Notes: generated by a model from the letters alone, not told the origin. A stretch of DNA of 64,000 bases from Alviniconcha marisindica (GCA_018857735.1 JABMCL010003532.1:370001-434000), one strand, 5' to 3'; counted from the stretch's first letter, positions 1 to 12,894 are shown. Numbers and translations are program-made.

Positions 1-30
1 TGGGATGTACTTTAAGTGGTTAAAGTCATA

Positions 31-117
31 ACGGTTTCCATCGCCAAAAGCATCGTGCTGGGCATGGAGGAGCATCATCTGCCCGAAAGGGACGAGACTC
101 GTCTATCACTGCAGCTG
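31..117 (+). pseudogene. Exon-2-like copy 1 (domain I S1-S2 region)
   Basis: The 29 open codons end LSLQL directly before a gttagt donor. They include SIVLGMEEHHLPERD, which matches the end of IS1 and the S1-S2 loop of Cav2 (family form: IVLALEEHLP..DKTPL). It is the first of three or four tandem copies. The duplicated histidine and the weak gttagt donor suggest decay, but it is open and ends in phase 0, so use as an exon cannot be excluded. No good polypyrimidine acceptor lies upstream inside the window. Confidence 0.5.
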
Positions 118-208
118 GTTAGTGAAGTGGGCTGTATGTGTGTGTGTGGGGTGGGGGGGGGGGGGGGGGGGGGGGGGGGAGGGGAGGGTGTACTTTAAGT
201 GGTTAAAG

Positions 209-296
209 TCGTACGGTTTCCATCGCCAAAAGCATAGTGCTGGGCTTGGAGGATCATCTGCCCGAAAGAGACAAGACTCCTCTATCACGGCAGCTG
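209..296 (+). CDS. Cav2: Exon-2-like copy 2 (best candidate for the real IS1-S2 exon in the window)
   Basis: After the AAAG at 205-208 the copy reads T, CGT, then 28 codons from ACG (213) to CAGCTG at 296. A consensus gtaagt donor follows in phase 0, matching the phase of the next exon at 3598. The peptide contains LGLEDHLPERDKTPLS, the closest in the window to the Cav2 S1-S2 loop. The acceptor is poor: the sequence upstream is G-rich rather than pyrimidine-rich, and an in-frame TAA lies at 204-206. The functional exon may therefore lie left of the window, with this a decayed duplicate. Confidence 0.45.
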
Positions 297-436
297 GTAA
301 GTGAAGTGGGCTGTATGTATGTGGGGTGGGGTGGGGTGGGGTGGGGTTGGGTGGTGGTGGGGTTGGGTGGTGGTGGGGTTGGGTGGGGGTGCGGTGGGGT
401 GGGGGTAGGGGGTGTAATTTAAGTGGCTAAAGTCAT

Positions 437-520
437 ACGGTCTCCGTAGCCAAATGCATCGTTCTGAGTTCGGAGGAACATCTGCCCAAAGGAGACAAGA
501 CTCTGTTAGCACTGCAGCTG
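437..520 (+). pseudogene. Exon-2-like copy 3
   Basis: This has 28 open codons including AKCIVLSSEEHLPKGDKTLL, then a gtaaga donor in phase 0. Some residues (AKC, KGDKT) are nearer the family consensus than in copies 1 and 2, others (SS) farther, so the copies are mosaics. A fourth, truncated copy starts at 623 (TVSITNYILLGFEEHL) and breaks off near 672. Short GGAGACAAGACTCC-like remnants occur near 1712 and 1952. Confidence 0.5.
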
Positions 521-675
521 GTAAGAGTAATGTGCTGTATGTATGGGGTGGGGGTGGGGGAGGGGGAGGGCGGGGGTTTCGGGGGTGGGGGGTGGGGGTG
601 GGGGTGGCGAGGTTAAAGTCATACGGTTTCCATAACCAACTACATCTTGCTGGGCTTTGAGGAACATCTGCGGCT

Positions 676-1305
676 GGCCTTCTGGTGGTACCCCGGATGT
701 AGGATAGCAACAACTGGTGGTACCCCGGGTATAGGATAGGAACAACTGGTGGTACCCTGGGTGTAGGATAGGAACAACTGGTGGTACCCCGGGTATAGGA
801 TAGGAACAACTGGTGGTACCCTGGGTATAGGATAGGAACAACTGGTGGAACGCCGGGTATAGGATAGGAACAACTGGTGGTACCCCGGGTATAGGATAGG
901 AACAACTGGTGGTACACCGGGTATAGGATAGGAACAACTGGTGGTACCCCGGGTGTAGGATAGGAACAACTGGTGGTACCCCGGGTATAGGATAGGAACA
1001 ACTGGTGGTACCCTGGGTATAGGATAGGAACAACTGGTGGTACCCTGGGTATAGGATAGGAACAACTGGTGGAACGCCGGGTATAGGATAGGAACAACTG
1101 GTGGTACCCTGGGTATAGGATAGGAACAACTGGTGGTACCCCGGGTGTAGGATAGGAACAACTGGTGGAACGCCGGGTATAGGATAGCAACAACTGGTAA
1201 TACCCGGGTGTAGGATAGTGACAACGCCACGCGGGTTCCTTTGGCCTTCTGGTGGTACCCCGGGTGTAACATAGCAACAACTGGTGGTACCCCGGGTGTA
1301 GGATA
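676..1305 (+). repeat. 32-bp minisatellite, about 17-19 copies
   Basis: The unit is ggtggtaccccgggtatagg plus ataggaacaact. It repeats every 32 bp with few mismatches and degenerates after about 1200. Because 32 is not a multiple of three, open frames appear on the minus strand in all three frames; these are artefacts of the repeat. Confidence 0.9.
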
Positions 1306-1319
1306 GGGAAAACGCCACG

Positions 1320-1450
1320 CCGGCCTTTCAGCACCTGACTGGGCCTGAGTTCGAGTTCAATGTTGCTTTACGTCCACAGAGACAGGGTAGACTATTAGGG
1401 ACGGGGAGCCCAGGACGTCCACCTCGACCTTCACACAGCTCCTGTACTCG
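1320..1450 (-). repeat. Interspersed repeat R1, minus orientation
   Basis: Read on the minus strand it matches a core seen elsewhere in the window at about 10820, 41800-42260 and 43945-44160: GAGCTGTGTGAAAGTCGAGG, then CGTCCTGGGCTCCCCGTCCC, then TTTCTGTGGACGTAAAGCAA. It is probably the 3' part of a SINE-like element, because the last segment also ends the tRNA-derived SINE at 41383. Confidence 0.65.
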
Positions 1451-1477
1451 CAAGGAGGAGCATGAGTGGAGTACTGT

Positions 1478-1488
1478 GCACTTATAAT

Positions 1489-1520
<32 letters not shown>

Positions 1521-1747
1521 GGTGTGTGGTATGTGTCACCGTAGACGACTGCAGCAACGTGGCGCTTGGAGCGAAGAGCTGAGTCATCACGTAATTCGCT
1601 GAGTCAGCACTGACTTTGGCGCAGCTGCTTTTCGTCTGGCAATTCTCAAAACCCAACCACACTGCGCACGCACGCGTGGACACACAGAGTCCAACCGGTC
1701 CTTTTTCTATAGGAGACAAGACTCCCAAGCGCACGCACGCACGCACG

Positions 1748-1813
<66 letters not shown>

Positions 1814-1854
1814 ACAGCGGAGTCCCCAGTCACACACACACACACACCACACAG

Positions 1855-1938
<84 letters not shown>

Positions 1939-2415
1939 CCAACTATTTTTCAGTGGGAGACAAGACAAGACAAGACTCCCCAAACCCTTCAGCTGCCGGT
2001 AAACTTAATTGCAACTAGGGTGTTGCAATGTCATAGCCGGAAGAAGGTGGGTGGGCGGGGCATGGGGAGGGGTGGGTTGTGTGTGTGTGTGTGTGTGGGG
2101 GGGGGGGGGTGGAGAGGTTCGTTCTGTCTTCTCTGGAGGAAAAAAAGCGCCGCCCTGAGGAGAATGTGAAGGCACCTCATGCAGCTGCTGTTGTGTTTGC
2201 CTCTGCGACACGGCCTTTATTATTTTATCTTTTCAATTTAAAAAAAAAAAAATTGGTGGGGGGGGGGGGGGGGGGGGGGGGAGGGAGGGGAGGAGGTGGT
2301 GCTATGAACTCGTGACAGTCTGAGATGTGGAAGACGCTAGGCGATCTTCCCTTATAAGGACGACCCGACAGGGCCATCATCAATCAGACTGACGAACACT
2401 GGAACTTTGTTTTTG

Positions 2416-2499
<84 letters not shown>

Positions 2500-2731
2500 T
2501 GTCAGTCTGTCTGTGTGTGTGTGCTGTTGTTGTTGCTGCTTTTGTTTTGTTTTGTTTTGTTGGTTTTGTTTTGTTTTTGTTTTTGTTTGTTGGGTGTGTT
2601 TTTTCGATGGGCGGATTAAACTTATCGATCCTGTTGCTACATGGAACACAATGCCTCCCTTAAAAGGGAGTTGTCGCCCTTGGGTGTTCATGACGGTGTG
2701 GACAAATTGATGGAACTTTGAGAGGCGGGGT

Positions 2732-2768
<37 letters not shown>

Positions 2769-2780
2769 GTGTTAAAGTGG
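1478..2780 (+). repeat. Simple-repeat cluster: poly(G), (CA)n, (GT)n
   Basis: Poly(G) runs lie near 1490-1517, 2097-2109, 2258-2281 and 2729-2767. (CA)n tracts cover about 1750-1812 and 1857-1936, and (GT)n covers about 2418-2498. No coding sequence was recognised apart from the short exon-2-like remnants. Confidence 0.9.
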
Positions 2781-2954
2781 GGTTTTGTTACGTGTCGTTC
2801 CCTTTGGGGAAAGGGGCATAATTATATCTTCAGCCACCCGTGTCCACGCTTTTGTCAGCTGGACTACAACAGTACAGTAGTAGTAGTACTAGTAGTGACT
2901 GGATTTTAATGTCCTGTCAACCACACAGGGTCACCTCAGGACAGTCCACAGTAC

Positions 2955-3110
2955 AGACAATGTTCTGAAGTGAGATGGAATCAAAGTGAGAAGCGACTGA
3001 AGTCGAATCAAAGACAGACGCAGTACAGAAACTGTTTTGAAGCGACTGAGATGGAATCGAAGACAGACACAGTACAATGTTCTGAAGGAGATGGAATCAG
3101 AGACAGACAT
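2955..3110 (+). repeat. Short degenerate tandem repeat
   Basis: About three copies of a 45-60 bp unit are built around gagatggaatcaaagacaga and cagtacagaaactgttctga. Confidence 0.6.
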
Positions 3111-3328
3111 GTCTTCGACTCTATATCGCTTCATAACATTTTCTGTACTGCCTACGAACTTTTTGTGGCTAGACTGACTTTATATGCTACTGCTTCTTTA
3201 TCGGTTTGGATTGCTATCTCAAAGGACAAGGACAGGAAGGGTTTCGGCAAATCCTTAAAAACAATTATTTTTTTTTAGCTAAAAAGGATTATTTCTTGCA
3301 GGGTCTCCTTCAGTAGCGAGATAGTTTG

Positions 3329-3329
<1 letters not shown>

Positions 3330-3398
<69 letters not shown>

Positions 3399-3475
3399 AC
3401 TACAAAATCACTTATCATCATCATCATCATCATCATTATCATCATCACCATTCATCATCATCCGGCACCGCCGCT
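3330..3475 (+). repeat. (GA)n followed by (ATC)n microsatellite
   Basis: GA dinucleotides fill about 3330-3393. A run of TCA trinucleotides (atcatcatcatc) fills about 3410-3465. Both lie within 270 bp upstream of the domain I S2 exon. Confidence 0.9.
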
Positions 3476-3597
3476 GGGCCATTTTGACTATTAATTATTA
3501 TCATTATCATCATCGTAATCATCACCATTGGCATCGACATTTCGACTGACTTTGTATAACAATTAAAATTTCTTTTTCTTTTTCTGTTGTACAACAG

Positions 3598-3737
3598 GAC
3601 GACACCGAAGTGTACTTCCTAGGCATATTTTGCGTGGAGGCCTTTCTGAAGATAGTGGCTCTGGGCTTTGCCCTCCACAAAGGATCGTACCTGAGAAACA
3701 TATGGAACATCATGGATTTTATAGTTGTAGTCACAGG
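3598..3737 (+). CDS. Cav2: Cav2 exon: domain I S2 to S3 (140 bp)
   Basis: The exon encodes 46 residues beginning [16 protein letters not shown] and ending in [10 protein letters not shown]. It covers IS2, the S2-S3 loop with the conserved [11 protein letters not shown], and the start of IS3. The acceptor is a long pyrimidine tract ending acaacag and the donor is gtaagt. It enters in phase 0 and leaves in phase 2 (GG). The 140-bp length equals the corresponding vertebrate Cav2 exon as I recall it. The (CG)n/(GT)n repeat at 3764-3849 begins 27 bp after the donor. Confidence 0.95.
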
Positions 3738-3789
3738 GTAAGTACTGATCAGCGTGCGTGCGCGCGCGCGCGCGCGCGCGCGTGTGTGT

Positions 3790-3850
<61 letters not shown>

Positions 3851-4578
3851 TTTCAAAGATGTGTTTTTGAATCCATCATGATAAACTGACGTTTTTGACT
3901 CAGTGAAACAGACACAACACTGTACAGTAAGTACGCTAAGTGAAAGCTGTATGAGTTCCTGTATAATTATAGACACAGCTACGGTATGTATCAGTTTTTG
4001 TTTTAATGGTTTATTTTACACAGCAAGCGTCCCGGGGGGGGGGGGGGGTGTTGTTTTCTCTTCAGTTTTTCAGTTTTTGTTTTTTTAGTAACAGAATACC
4101 GTTCTGGTGGAGAATCGGTGAAGTTATAGCAGTAGCTTAGCAGTCGTAATCTTCATCCAGTTGTTTTAGTTGTTTGAGTTTTAAGTTTGGGCCTGAAACA
4201 GATGTTTCTGATATATCCTAAAATTGTTCTGTGATAACAGCGAAACGGGAAAGAGAAATGCTGGGTGACTGCACGCAGTTACCGTTCTTGGGTAACTTTT
4301 AGGTCTCGGGGGTAGAAATGTTGTGTAGTTCACGAGTTGTCTCCAAAATGGCGGGTAGTTCAAGAGCAGATTGTTCTAGGGTCTTTTCGAAAGCTGTCTT
4401 CATGTTTGTGCATCTGTTTCACACAGCCATTACCTAATCTTAGTCAAGGTATATTATTTGTACTGTCAAAAGCATACGTTTTCATCCAGTTCTCAGTTCT
4501 TTGTGCTCCAAATACTGACCGGCACTGGTAGTGGTACTGGTACTAGGTAGTGACAGCTGGCCGTTGTAACAAATACAT

Positions 4579-4589
4579 TGTGTGTGCGT

Positions 4590-4648
<59 letters not shown>
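4579..4648 (+). repeat. (GT)n microsatellite
   Basis: About 35 GT units end roughly 50 bp before the alternative IS4 exon at 4700. Confidence 0.9.
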
Positions 4649-4653
<5 letters not shown>

Positions 4654-4699
4654 ACTGAAATAATTTCGTGTGTAAAGTCATTTTGATGTTTTTCTTCAG

Positions 4700-4791
4700 G
4701 TTTTTAGACTTTATGCTCGTGTCGCTAGATCAACCAGTTGTAAGGTCTCTGCGAGTTCTAAGACCCTTGAAACTTGTGAATGGAATTGAGA
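4700..4791 (+). CDS. Cav2: Cav2 alternative exon IS3-S4, form A (92 bp)
   Basis: It encodes FLDFMLVSLDQPVVRSLRVL followed by RPLKLVNGIE: the end of IS3, a short S3-S4 loop and the S4 voltage sensor. The acceptor is ttcttcag and the donor gtaagt. Entry phase 2 and exit phase 1 are identical to the exon at 7840, and both encode the same segment. Relative to form B the loop is four residues shorter and the outermost S4 arginine is replaced (QPVVR against LRTLR), leaving R, R, R, K. Joining A to B would give an immediate TAA, so the two are expected to be mutually exclusive. Confidence 0.88.
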
Positions 4792-4799
4792 GTAAGTCT

Positions 4800-7690
4800 T
4801 TGGAAGGATGGGGGTGTTAGCGGTGCCCGTATATGTCCTGCCAAATTGTTTGACTACCCTTTTTATTTGGTTTATGTTATTGTTAATTCATCATTGGGAA
4901 GAGTTCAGTTCATCATGGTCATGGATGCCAGACATGTTTCCCATAGTATAGACCCATAGCCCAGTTTCACAACACACTTCAGCTTTCAAACACAAAGTAG
5001 AACATTTTATTGTGTAAAGAAGCAGATTATTGGATGCTAATCCCATGTGAGAGAAAAAACAACAACAAAGAGTGTGTCAAGGGTAAACTAATTTATTAAG
5101 TCTATTGAGCATGCAAATTCAGTAATTGCTATTTGTAAGCTAATTCAGTGATTGCTGCAATATTGAAAGCTACAGCATGTACAAGCAGCTTTTTGTTTAT
5201 TTTACTTTGAACCTGAAATTAAAAAGCCAGAAAAGGTTTCAAGATTCTCAGAATAGCAGTCAGGATAAGGACTAATCTAATGACACTTTGACAGTATTCT
5301 TTGTCTCATTATATTTATAATATAGTCTGATTAATATTTGCATAAATCATGTATTGTCTGTATCTTTTATTTCACACCCAAAGTCCCACCCAGATTCCTT
5401 GCTTTAGTTGATTATACTGGGTAAGATGTTTGTAGACTATATCCTGTATGTTGGTCACTGGTGGTTGTTTTGGGGTCTTAGTAATAGTACAGTGTTAGTA
5501 TTGTATTAGTTATTTAGTACTATTATTTTGGTAATAAAAATACAGTATTAGTGTCACTTTTTGCAGTTTAAATCGAAACTGCAGTGCAATCTTAATGAAG
5601 AATATTAATATTAATTGTAATATTATGTTAGAATTTGTACGTTTAGTTACTGTGTGTCTACATCTACATGACAGTCACTGAGTCAGGTGTAAAGTATTCT
5701 GGATACTGGAAGTCTGGATGCTGTATTAAGTAAAATTTGCCAAAACAAATGTATATTATAGTTATAATAAACTATAATATATATTTCTGATTATAATAGT
5801 ATAGGAATTAGGATTAGGAGTATAATTCTGCAATACTAGTAAATGATCGAGCATGGATTGATGAAATAGAGTGCTGACAAGTGACATCATAGTTTGTTTT
5901 TTCCATCAAAAGGTTAATTACAAGCATTGATTCTTTGTAAATTCCTTGAAATAAAAAATGTGACAGTTAACTTCCAAGAGATTTAACTTGAAGTTAAACT
6001 AGTTAAAGTCATGAACAGCTTATAAATGATTTTAAGGACTAACAACTGAGGATTAATTAAAATTTGCATAGTAAGACTAAGTTAAATTTTGAGCAAACTT
6101 GTTCAGAGAATGATACATGATTGCAAGTTTTTGCAGCATGGGATGAATTTAGACATAAATATTCAAAGGGTGAACTGTACCATAACCATGAATGATGAAG
6201 CTTTTTAAAAAAAAATTTAGGTGCATGGTTCTTTGGTTTATCCATTGCACTTGCAGGTCCAGAATTCAATAATCTTAAAAAACAATAATAATATATAGTG
6301 ATTTTTATAAATAATTTTTTAAAATTCATTTGGAGTCATTTATTATTTATTATTATATATTAATCCACCATGTAACTCCATTACAGTATTACTATTAGTC
6401 AGCGTTAGAATATATATATATGCACATCAAACCAAACTTAGATGTAATAATTATTGTATTATTTTTTAATGCACCATCTGCACAGCATTTTATACCTCAC
6501 CACATGCCATTTCAGTGTGGTATGTATTCAACTTCAAGTCTTTCCTAGCTAATGGTGACAGTAAGAAGTCAGTGTGTTCTGGACAGCCTGATTATCTAGT
6601 CTTCTAAAATCAATTTTGCATTAATTTGTTGTTTTATATTGAAATTAATCAACATGTGAAAAAGTCAAAATACTATCCAAAATGTCCTCAAAATGGCGAT
6701 CAGTACTGGGAACTAGGGCATGCCTATGACATTTAGACTAGAGATGTACAGTAACAGTACTACACATCATTCCGTGGGAAATAAATTTAACTTTGCTGTA
6801 GCCTGAGTATGAATAAATATTACTATCATAACGAAATGTTTGTTTGAGTGTCTGGTTTTCTTTTTTGAGTGAGCATTCTGAGGAGTCACCTACACTCGGC
6901 ATAACACTTAACAGATAAATAAAATTTAAAAAAATGAAAAGATTACTTAAATTTTTTGAAAAAAAGATTAAAAAAAAGTTTTAAAAAAAAAAATTTGTTT
7001 TTAATAAATCAGGCAAGAAACTTTAGTAAAACATCAGGCAATCTGTGTAGCTGTCTTGATTTATGAGAAAGGAAAAAGAATTTGAAATATTGTGGTTCTT
7101 GGTGCCACATGTAATGCTGTTATGCCCCAGCAAAACATTCTGAGCAGGTTCTGAGCATTAATATATATTGTTAGCACAACATTTTGAATTACATAATCAT
7201 GATTTCAATAGATTTTACTTTTTCCAAAAAGTTGGGGGGGGGGGGGGGTACTTTGTACTTTATAACTTGTGTTATGGCATCCAGAAAGAAAAAAATGTTG
7301 TGGCTGAGTATTAATGCAAAGAGATAAATTTATAAGAATTGCAGTCATGACTTTTTGATAACGTACCGTAAGTCTAATGGTCCTAATATGAGTAAATTAG
7401 AAGAAATTAAAAGCCTTCATCATTCTACTTCGAGTGACACTGTAATATTTTTAATAATGCCAGTTGAACGTTAGAACAGCCTCAGACATAAAATCTACAC
7501 TTCATCAAACTGGTGTGTGCCAGTGATTTCTGTTATCTCAGGGTTAGGGTGATCTCTTAGAATAGATTCTACTTATTACCTATATGTAGTCTATAGATAT
7601 ATGTATATGTAGTTATATATATATATATATTAATATAAATATATATATACCAGTGAATTTGGTTCTGGAGGCCTGAATATTATTTTGAGT
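4800..7690 (+). other. AT-rich intron between the two alternative IS4 exons
   Basis: About 2.9 kb is AT-rich, mostly non-repetitive sequence with no recognisable coding potential. It holds a poly(G) run near 7237 and (AT)n patches at 6410 and 7615. It is less repeat-laden than the rest of the window. Conserved splicing-control elements would be expected here if the flanking exons are alternatively chosen, but I cannot identify any by eye. Confidence 0.6.
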
Positions 7691-7744
7691 TTTAGACACT
7701 GATTCTCATTTGTCGGTCACCATTAGTGGAGGAAAACTCGTTGA

Positions 7745-8005
<261 letters not shown>

Positions 8006-8269
8006 TAGTACTTGTAGTCTTTTTGTGGAACCCTCATACTTTGTTGCTTTCACCGTGATTTTCTTCTCTTTCAGATTGATGTGATTTTGTATTGTCTGCC
8101 CCTTTCGGTTCATTTTTCATTTCTTTCGATGCAGGCCGGTGTTGCTCCACACTTCCTGCGATTGTATGATTGCTTGTTTGTGCTTTGAGATGCACAATGA
8201 TTGATGTTTTGTATTGTCTTTGGGTTCACATTCCTTCTGGAATCAAGAGCTTTTCTGGCACATGAATGA

Positions 8270-8679
8270 GTATATTATTTGTATACACATGTATATATAT
8301 ATATATATTATATGTAGTAAATAATAATACGTAAATTTACTATGGCACAATTCCCTGCTGAGTGAGCTAAACATGCTTATTTACATACATGGACATGTAT
8401 ATATATATGTATCAGTGAAATTTACTAACATATTAACTATTATACACACGCTATCACATACTTAATACACTGCAATAATATAAAACAGGTATTATAAGTT
8501 ATAGAATCATGAACAAAATAGCTGTGCTAAAATACACACATATTGCAGTAATAGAAAACAAATATGAATAAAACAGCAAACAAAATATTCTAAAACACAC
8601 ACTGCAGTAATATAGAACAGGTATGTATAAAACAATGTACAAAATAGTTATGCTGAAACACAAATAGGCATGCACGCAC

Positions 8680-8724
<45 letters not shown>

Positions 8725-8765
8725 CAAACACACGCACGCATGCGCACACACACACACACACGCAG
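8270..8765 (+). repeat. AT-rich sequence with short tandem copies and (CA)n
   Basis: (AT)n lies near 8293 and 8397. Two or three imperfect copies of a segment like gcagtaatataaaacaggta with neighbouring tataaaacaatgtac lie at 8470-8650. (CA)n covers about 8683-8720. No coding content was seen. Confidence 0.6.
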
Positions 8766-8974
8766 GCTTATTGTTAAGGGGGATAGAAATTAGAACAAAA
8801 TTCCCAAGAGGAGGGAAAAAAGTATAACAGGATTACTGATTGTTTATGAAATGTTACAGTACATCCTAAACGCCATCTTGAACGATTTTTTTTTTTTTTT
8901 TTAAATCTTAAACTCTTATTCAGGTTAAAAAAAAACACCCAAAACAATATGAAACAAAATTGACTGCTAGCATT

Positions 8975-9215
8975 CTGAAATAAGATCCAAACACACAAAG
9001 GGTTAAAAACGGAAACGGAACATTGGTTTTAATAGGACAGCACAAAATACACCAGCACCAATAACTGAAACCTGATCAGTATATAATTTTCATTTATCGT
9101 CATTTACTTGTCTGTATGCTGCTTGAAAAAAAGAGGTTTTATTTACCCTGGAATTATTTGTTTGGGGTCCTATCAAAATAAATGTTCTTTTCAACCTTTT
9201 GCGTGTTTGGATAAT
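8975..9215. mobile_element. Foldback (MITE-like) element, copy 1
   Basis: The left end reads ctgaaataagatccaaacac and the right end reads gcgtgtttggat, its inverse. The inverted similarity continues inward (aaagggttaaaaacg against ttcaaccttttgc; aataggacagcac against ggggtcctatc). The same terminal and subterminal sequences form the inverted repeat at 19904-20263, so this is a family. There is no coding capacity, so it would be non-autonomous. I saw no clear target-site duplication. Confidence 0.55.
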
Positions 9216-9662
9216 ATTTAAGTTGGCCATCTGCTCAGTACAAAAGTGTACTGGTACTGTAATGCTAAATATTACAGTAATTCATGAGTTATTGCTTGCT
9301 CCTCAGTGCTTTTCCCTTTGGATTTTCGGCTGTTCAATACAGAATAAATTATTCATCCCATTACAGGAAATTAAAGCGTCAACTTGCATATTATTAATTA
9401 TAATATATAAAAGCAATAACAAACAAACAAACAACCATCATGACATATCACAGTGTGTCAAATTGTACAGTATCAGTAAGTATGTAATTATGAGTATTGC
9501 AGCACTGACACAACACATTCACTCATCCATGTTGCTATATAAATTATACTGCACTTTAGCAGCATTTGGAGCAGTAAAAGAAAGTGATGACAGTAGCGAC
9601 TAGCTGCTACAAATAACATGTACACACACCTACACTCACACTGACAAACACTTGGATATATT

Positions 9663-10149
<487 letters not shown>

Positions 10150-10814
10150 GTCTGTACAAATACTGCAATGTATTCAGTTTGTTGCTATCTGTCTCCTTGC
10201 TGGTTTTCCTGTAATTTCATTGGCTCATTATTTATCTATCTGTAGGTATTGCATCTGTCCATCACAGAGCAAGTTGGATGTTTTTTGTAGTATTTCTTTA
10301 CTCTTTGTCTTTTGGTTCAGTTCACTTCGATTTCAAAGTTGCTTTCACTTTTTGAGTGAGCATGGTCATTAACACCAATGGGTTCTGTATAATCTTGATT
10401 CTTTTCTGTCTTTGAAAAAAGGAGAGGGGTGACAAAAGTTGTGTTTTTTTAAACGCATTGTTAAATATTACATCATGCATGTTAATGCATGAATGTTTGT
10501 GTGAAAAGCGCAATATATTTACATACCTGTATAAAGCTGTAATCTGTTACTAGCATTAGAAATATCGTTTTCATGTTTACACAGTGTTATTGTTTTCTCG
10601 TGTTTCATTTACAGATGTTGTGGTCTCCATGTGCCTGTGATGATAATTGATGGGTGTATTTGTGCAATCAGTGTAATGTGTGATACCTAATTCATTCATG
10701 TGTTGATGCAAAAATTGTTGATGAACTGCAGATACATGCAACAGTTTCATTATATTCGGGATGGGTCAAACAGACTAACACTAACACTGCAGTAATTGCA
10801 ATAGTACCAAAACA

Positions 10815-10915
10815 TAGTCCAGGAGCTGTGTGAGAGTCGAGGTGGCCGTCCTGGGCTGTCCGTCCTAACGAGCCTTCTGGTTTCCGTGGACGTAAAGCTA
10901 TATTGAACCATGCTT
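10815..10915 (+). repeat. Interspersed repeat R1, plus orientation
   Basis: It reads aggagctgtgtgagagtcga, then ggtggccgtcctgggctgtc, then ggtttccgtggacgtaaagc: the same core as the minus-strand copy at 1320-1450 and the copies at 41.8-44.2 kb. Confidence 0.7.
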
Positions 10916-11029
10916 CGGCATTGGTCACAGCTTGTCCCTAATATGTCAACTGACATCTGAGGACATTAAGCATCACTACCTACCTAATAGTACCAACGTG
11001 ACACAGATCATGGCACAAAATGCAGGAAA

Positions 11030-11190
11030 GAATCAGCGATGATGGTGCGACTGTGTGATAATCCAGTAGTGATGGTATAATACACAAAAGTACCAACATG
11101 ACACAGAGCATGGCGCAGAGTGCAGGAAAGGGTCAGCTATGCTGCTGCGACTGTGTGATAATCCAGTAGTGATGGTAGAATACACAAAAG
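11030..11190 (+). repeat. Tandem duplication of about 120 bp
   Basis: Two copies of a segment contain gcgactgtgtgataatccag, tagtgatggtataatacaca and a following accaacatgacacagagcat, with an earlier partial copy at 10990. Confidence 0.65.
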
Positions 11191-11424
11191 GGTGTGATCC
11201 ACTGGAGTGTTGTTGACCTTCTTCAGGAGGCACTTGATCTTTGGTGAGGAAAGCTGTCCCATTCAGCTATAAAAAGTTTTTTTTTTTTTTTAAAGACCAT
11301 TCTTAAGGGCTGGTTTCTCGATAGTCATTAGGCTGGTCTTTCATGAGGGATTTGACTGTAAAGCTGCGTAGCCGACGTCAGTTATTTGCCATTTTTGGAC
11401 TTGCCCTTGGCTTGTGATGATATA

Positions 11425-11665
<241 letters not shown>

Positions 11666-11737
11666 TGTATACACTACAAACGCATGCCTTTGTGTCATCA
11701 TGGACTTGAATGACGCTGTGGTTGGCTGGTGACGCAG

Positions 11738-11905
11738 GTCTGCAGGTGGTGCTGAAGTCCATTCTGCGGGCGATGGCCCCGCTGCTGCAAGTGTTGTTGT
11801 TGGTGCTCTTCGCTATCGTCATCTTCGCCATCATCGGCCTCGAGTTCTATGTTGGTGCTTTCCACACAGCCTGCTTCAAAAACGGCGTGCCTACACGCAC
11901 AGAAG
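11738..11905 (+). CDS. Cav2: Cav2 exon: domain I S4-S5 linker and S5 (168 bp)
   Basis: The first two bases complete a serine shared by both S4 forms. [17 protein letters not shown] (S4-S5 linker) follows, then the hydrophobic S5 ending [17 protein letters not shown] and the start of the extracellular turret. The acceptor is gacgcag and the donor gtgggt, with phase 1 on both sides. The S4-S5 linker couples voltage-sensor movement to the gate. The sequence is highly conserved with Cav2 of other phyla. Confidence 0.95.
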
Positions 11906-12074
11906 GTGGGTCAGGGTTCACACTTTCTGGGCAGCTTGCATGTTCTTCTGTGATAGTGACATGACGTGGTGGTGGAGTAAGGCTGTCTGGGTTCTGGTCA
12001 CGCTGCAGGTTGATTCAGAATCTGAAACAGAATTCGACCCAGAGTGCTCATGCAGTGTCAATGCACAAGGGAGA

Positions 12075-12190
12075 TAAAAAAAAAAACCTCTGATGGAGTT
12101 TATGCACCTTGTATTTACTCGCATGCCAGGTGAGATAACCTCTGATGGAGTTTATGCACCTTGTATTTACTCGCATGCCAGGTGAGAGTT
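12075..12190 (+). repeat. Tandem duplication, about 50-bp unit
   Basis: Two copies of acctctgatggagtttatgc followed by accttgtatttactcgcatg and ccaggtgaga. Confidence 0.8.
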
Positions 12191-12409
12191 ACCGTACGCG
12201 ACGCAGGTCTTTGTTATCGTTGCGTTTGTCTAACGTCTTTTGAGCGCCAGTTAACTCCCTTGTGTGTTGATTCTGCAGGTTTGTTCATTTGTGATAAGAT
12301 TAAGAGGGTGAAAAGTGAATGCAAGAGTTTTTGATCTGATTTTGTCTGGTTTAAGAAAAATAAATTGTTGGGGGATGGATGCTTCATAACCTCTGGTATC
12401 ACAGGTTTG

Positions 12410-12780
12410 TTCTTGGAGCAGTTCCCAGGACTGGGATGTGTGACATGTATTCATTTATAGTTGCAGGAAAATGGATGCACACACAGAATCTCACCTTGCT
12501 CTCAATGAACCTCTTTTTTTCAGCAGAGGGAAGGAAACCTGACAACCAACTGGGAAAATTGAATTCACAATGCTATGGGAATAGACGCTTGAAGTTGGAG
12601 CAGTTCCCAAAACTGGGATGTGTGGCATGTATTCATATATAATTATATATGTTGTATACAGTTGCAGAAAAATGGATACACACACAGAATCTGACCTGGC
12701 TGTCAATGAACCTCTTATTTTAAGCAAGGCAAGCAAACTAACGAACCAGTTAAGGAAGACTGAATCCAGACAGTAGAATG
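12410..12780 (+). repeat. Tandem duplication, about 190-bp unit
   Basis: The segment starting ttggagcagttcccaggact at about 12412 recurs with roughly 85-90% identity from about 12595, including the gttgcaggaaaatggatgca and gaacctctt stretches. Confidence 0.75.
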
Positions 12781-12894
12781 GTACTCCAACTTTGAAATGT
12801 TTTGAGCCCAGCTTTTTGCCTCGCTGTTGAGTGAACTGGCGTTCACGCTGCATGAACTTTCCTTTTAGCAGTCTCAGTGCTGTGCTTTTTACAG

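Noticed and set aside
285..1334. Minus-strand 349-codon frame with Tyr/Pro/Val repeats
   Set aside because: The 32-bp repeat makes all three frames open and gives the same repeated peptide in each; a repeat artefact.
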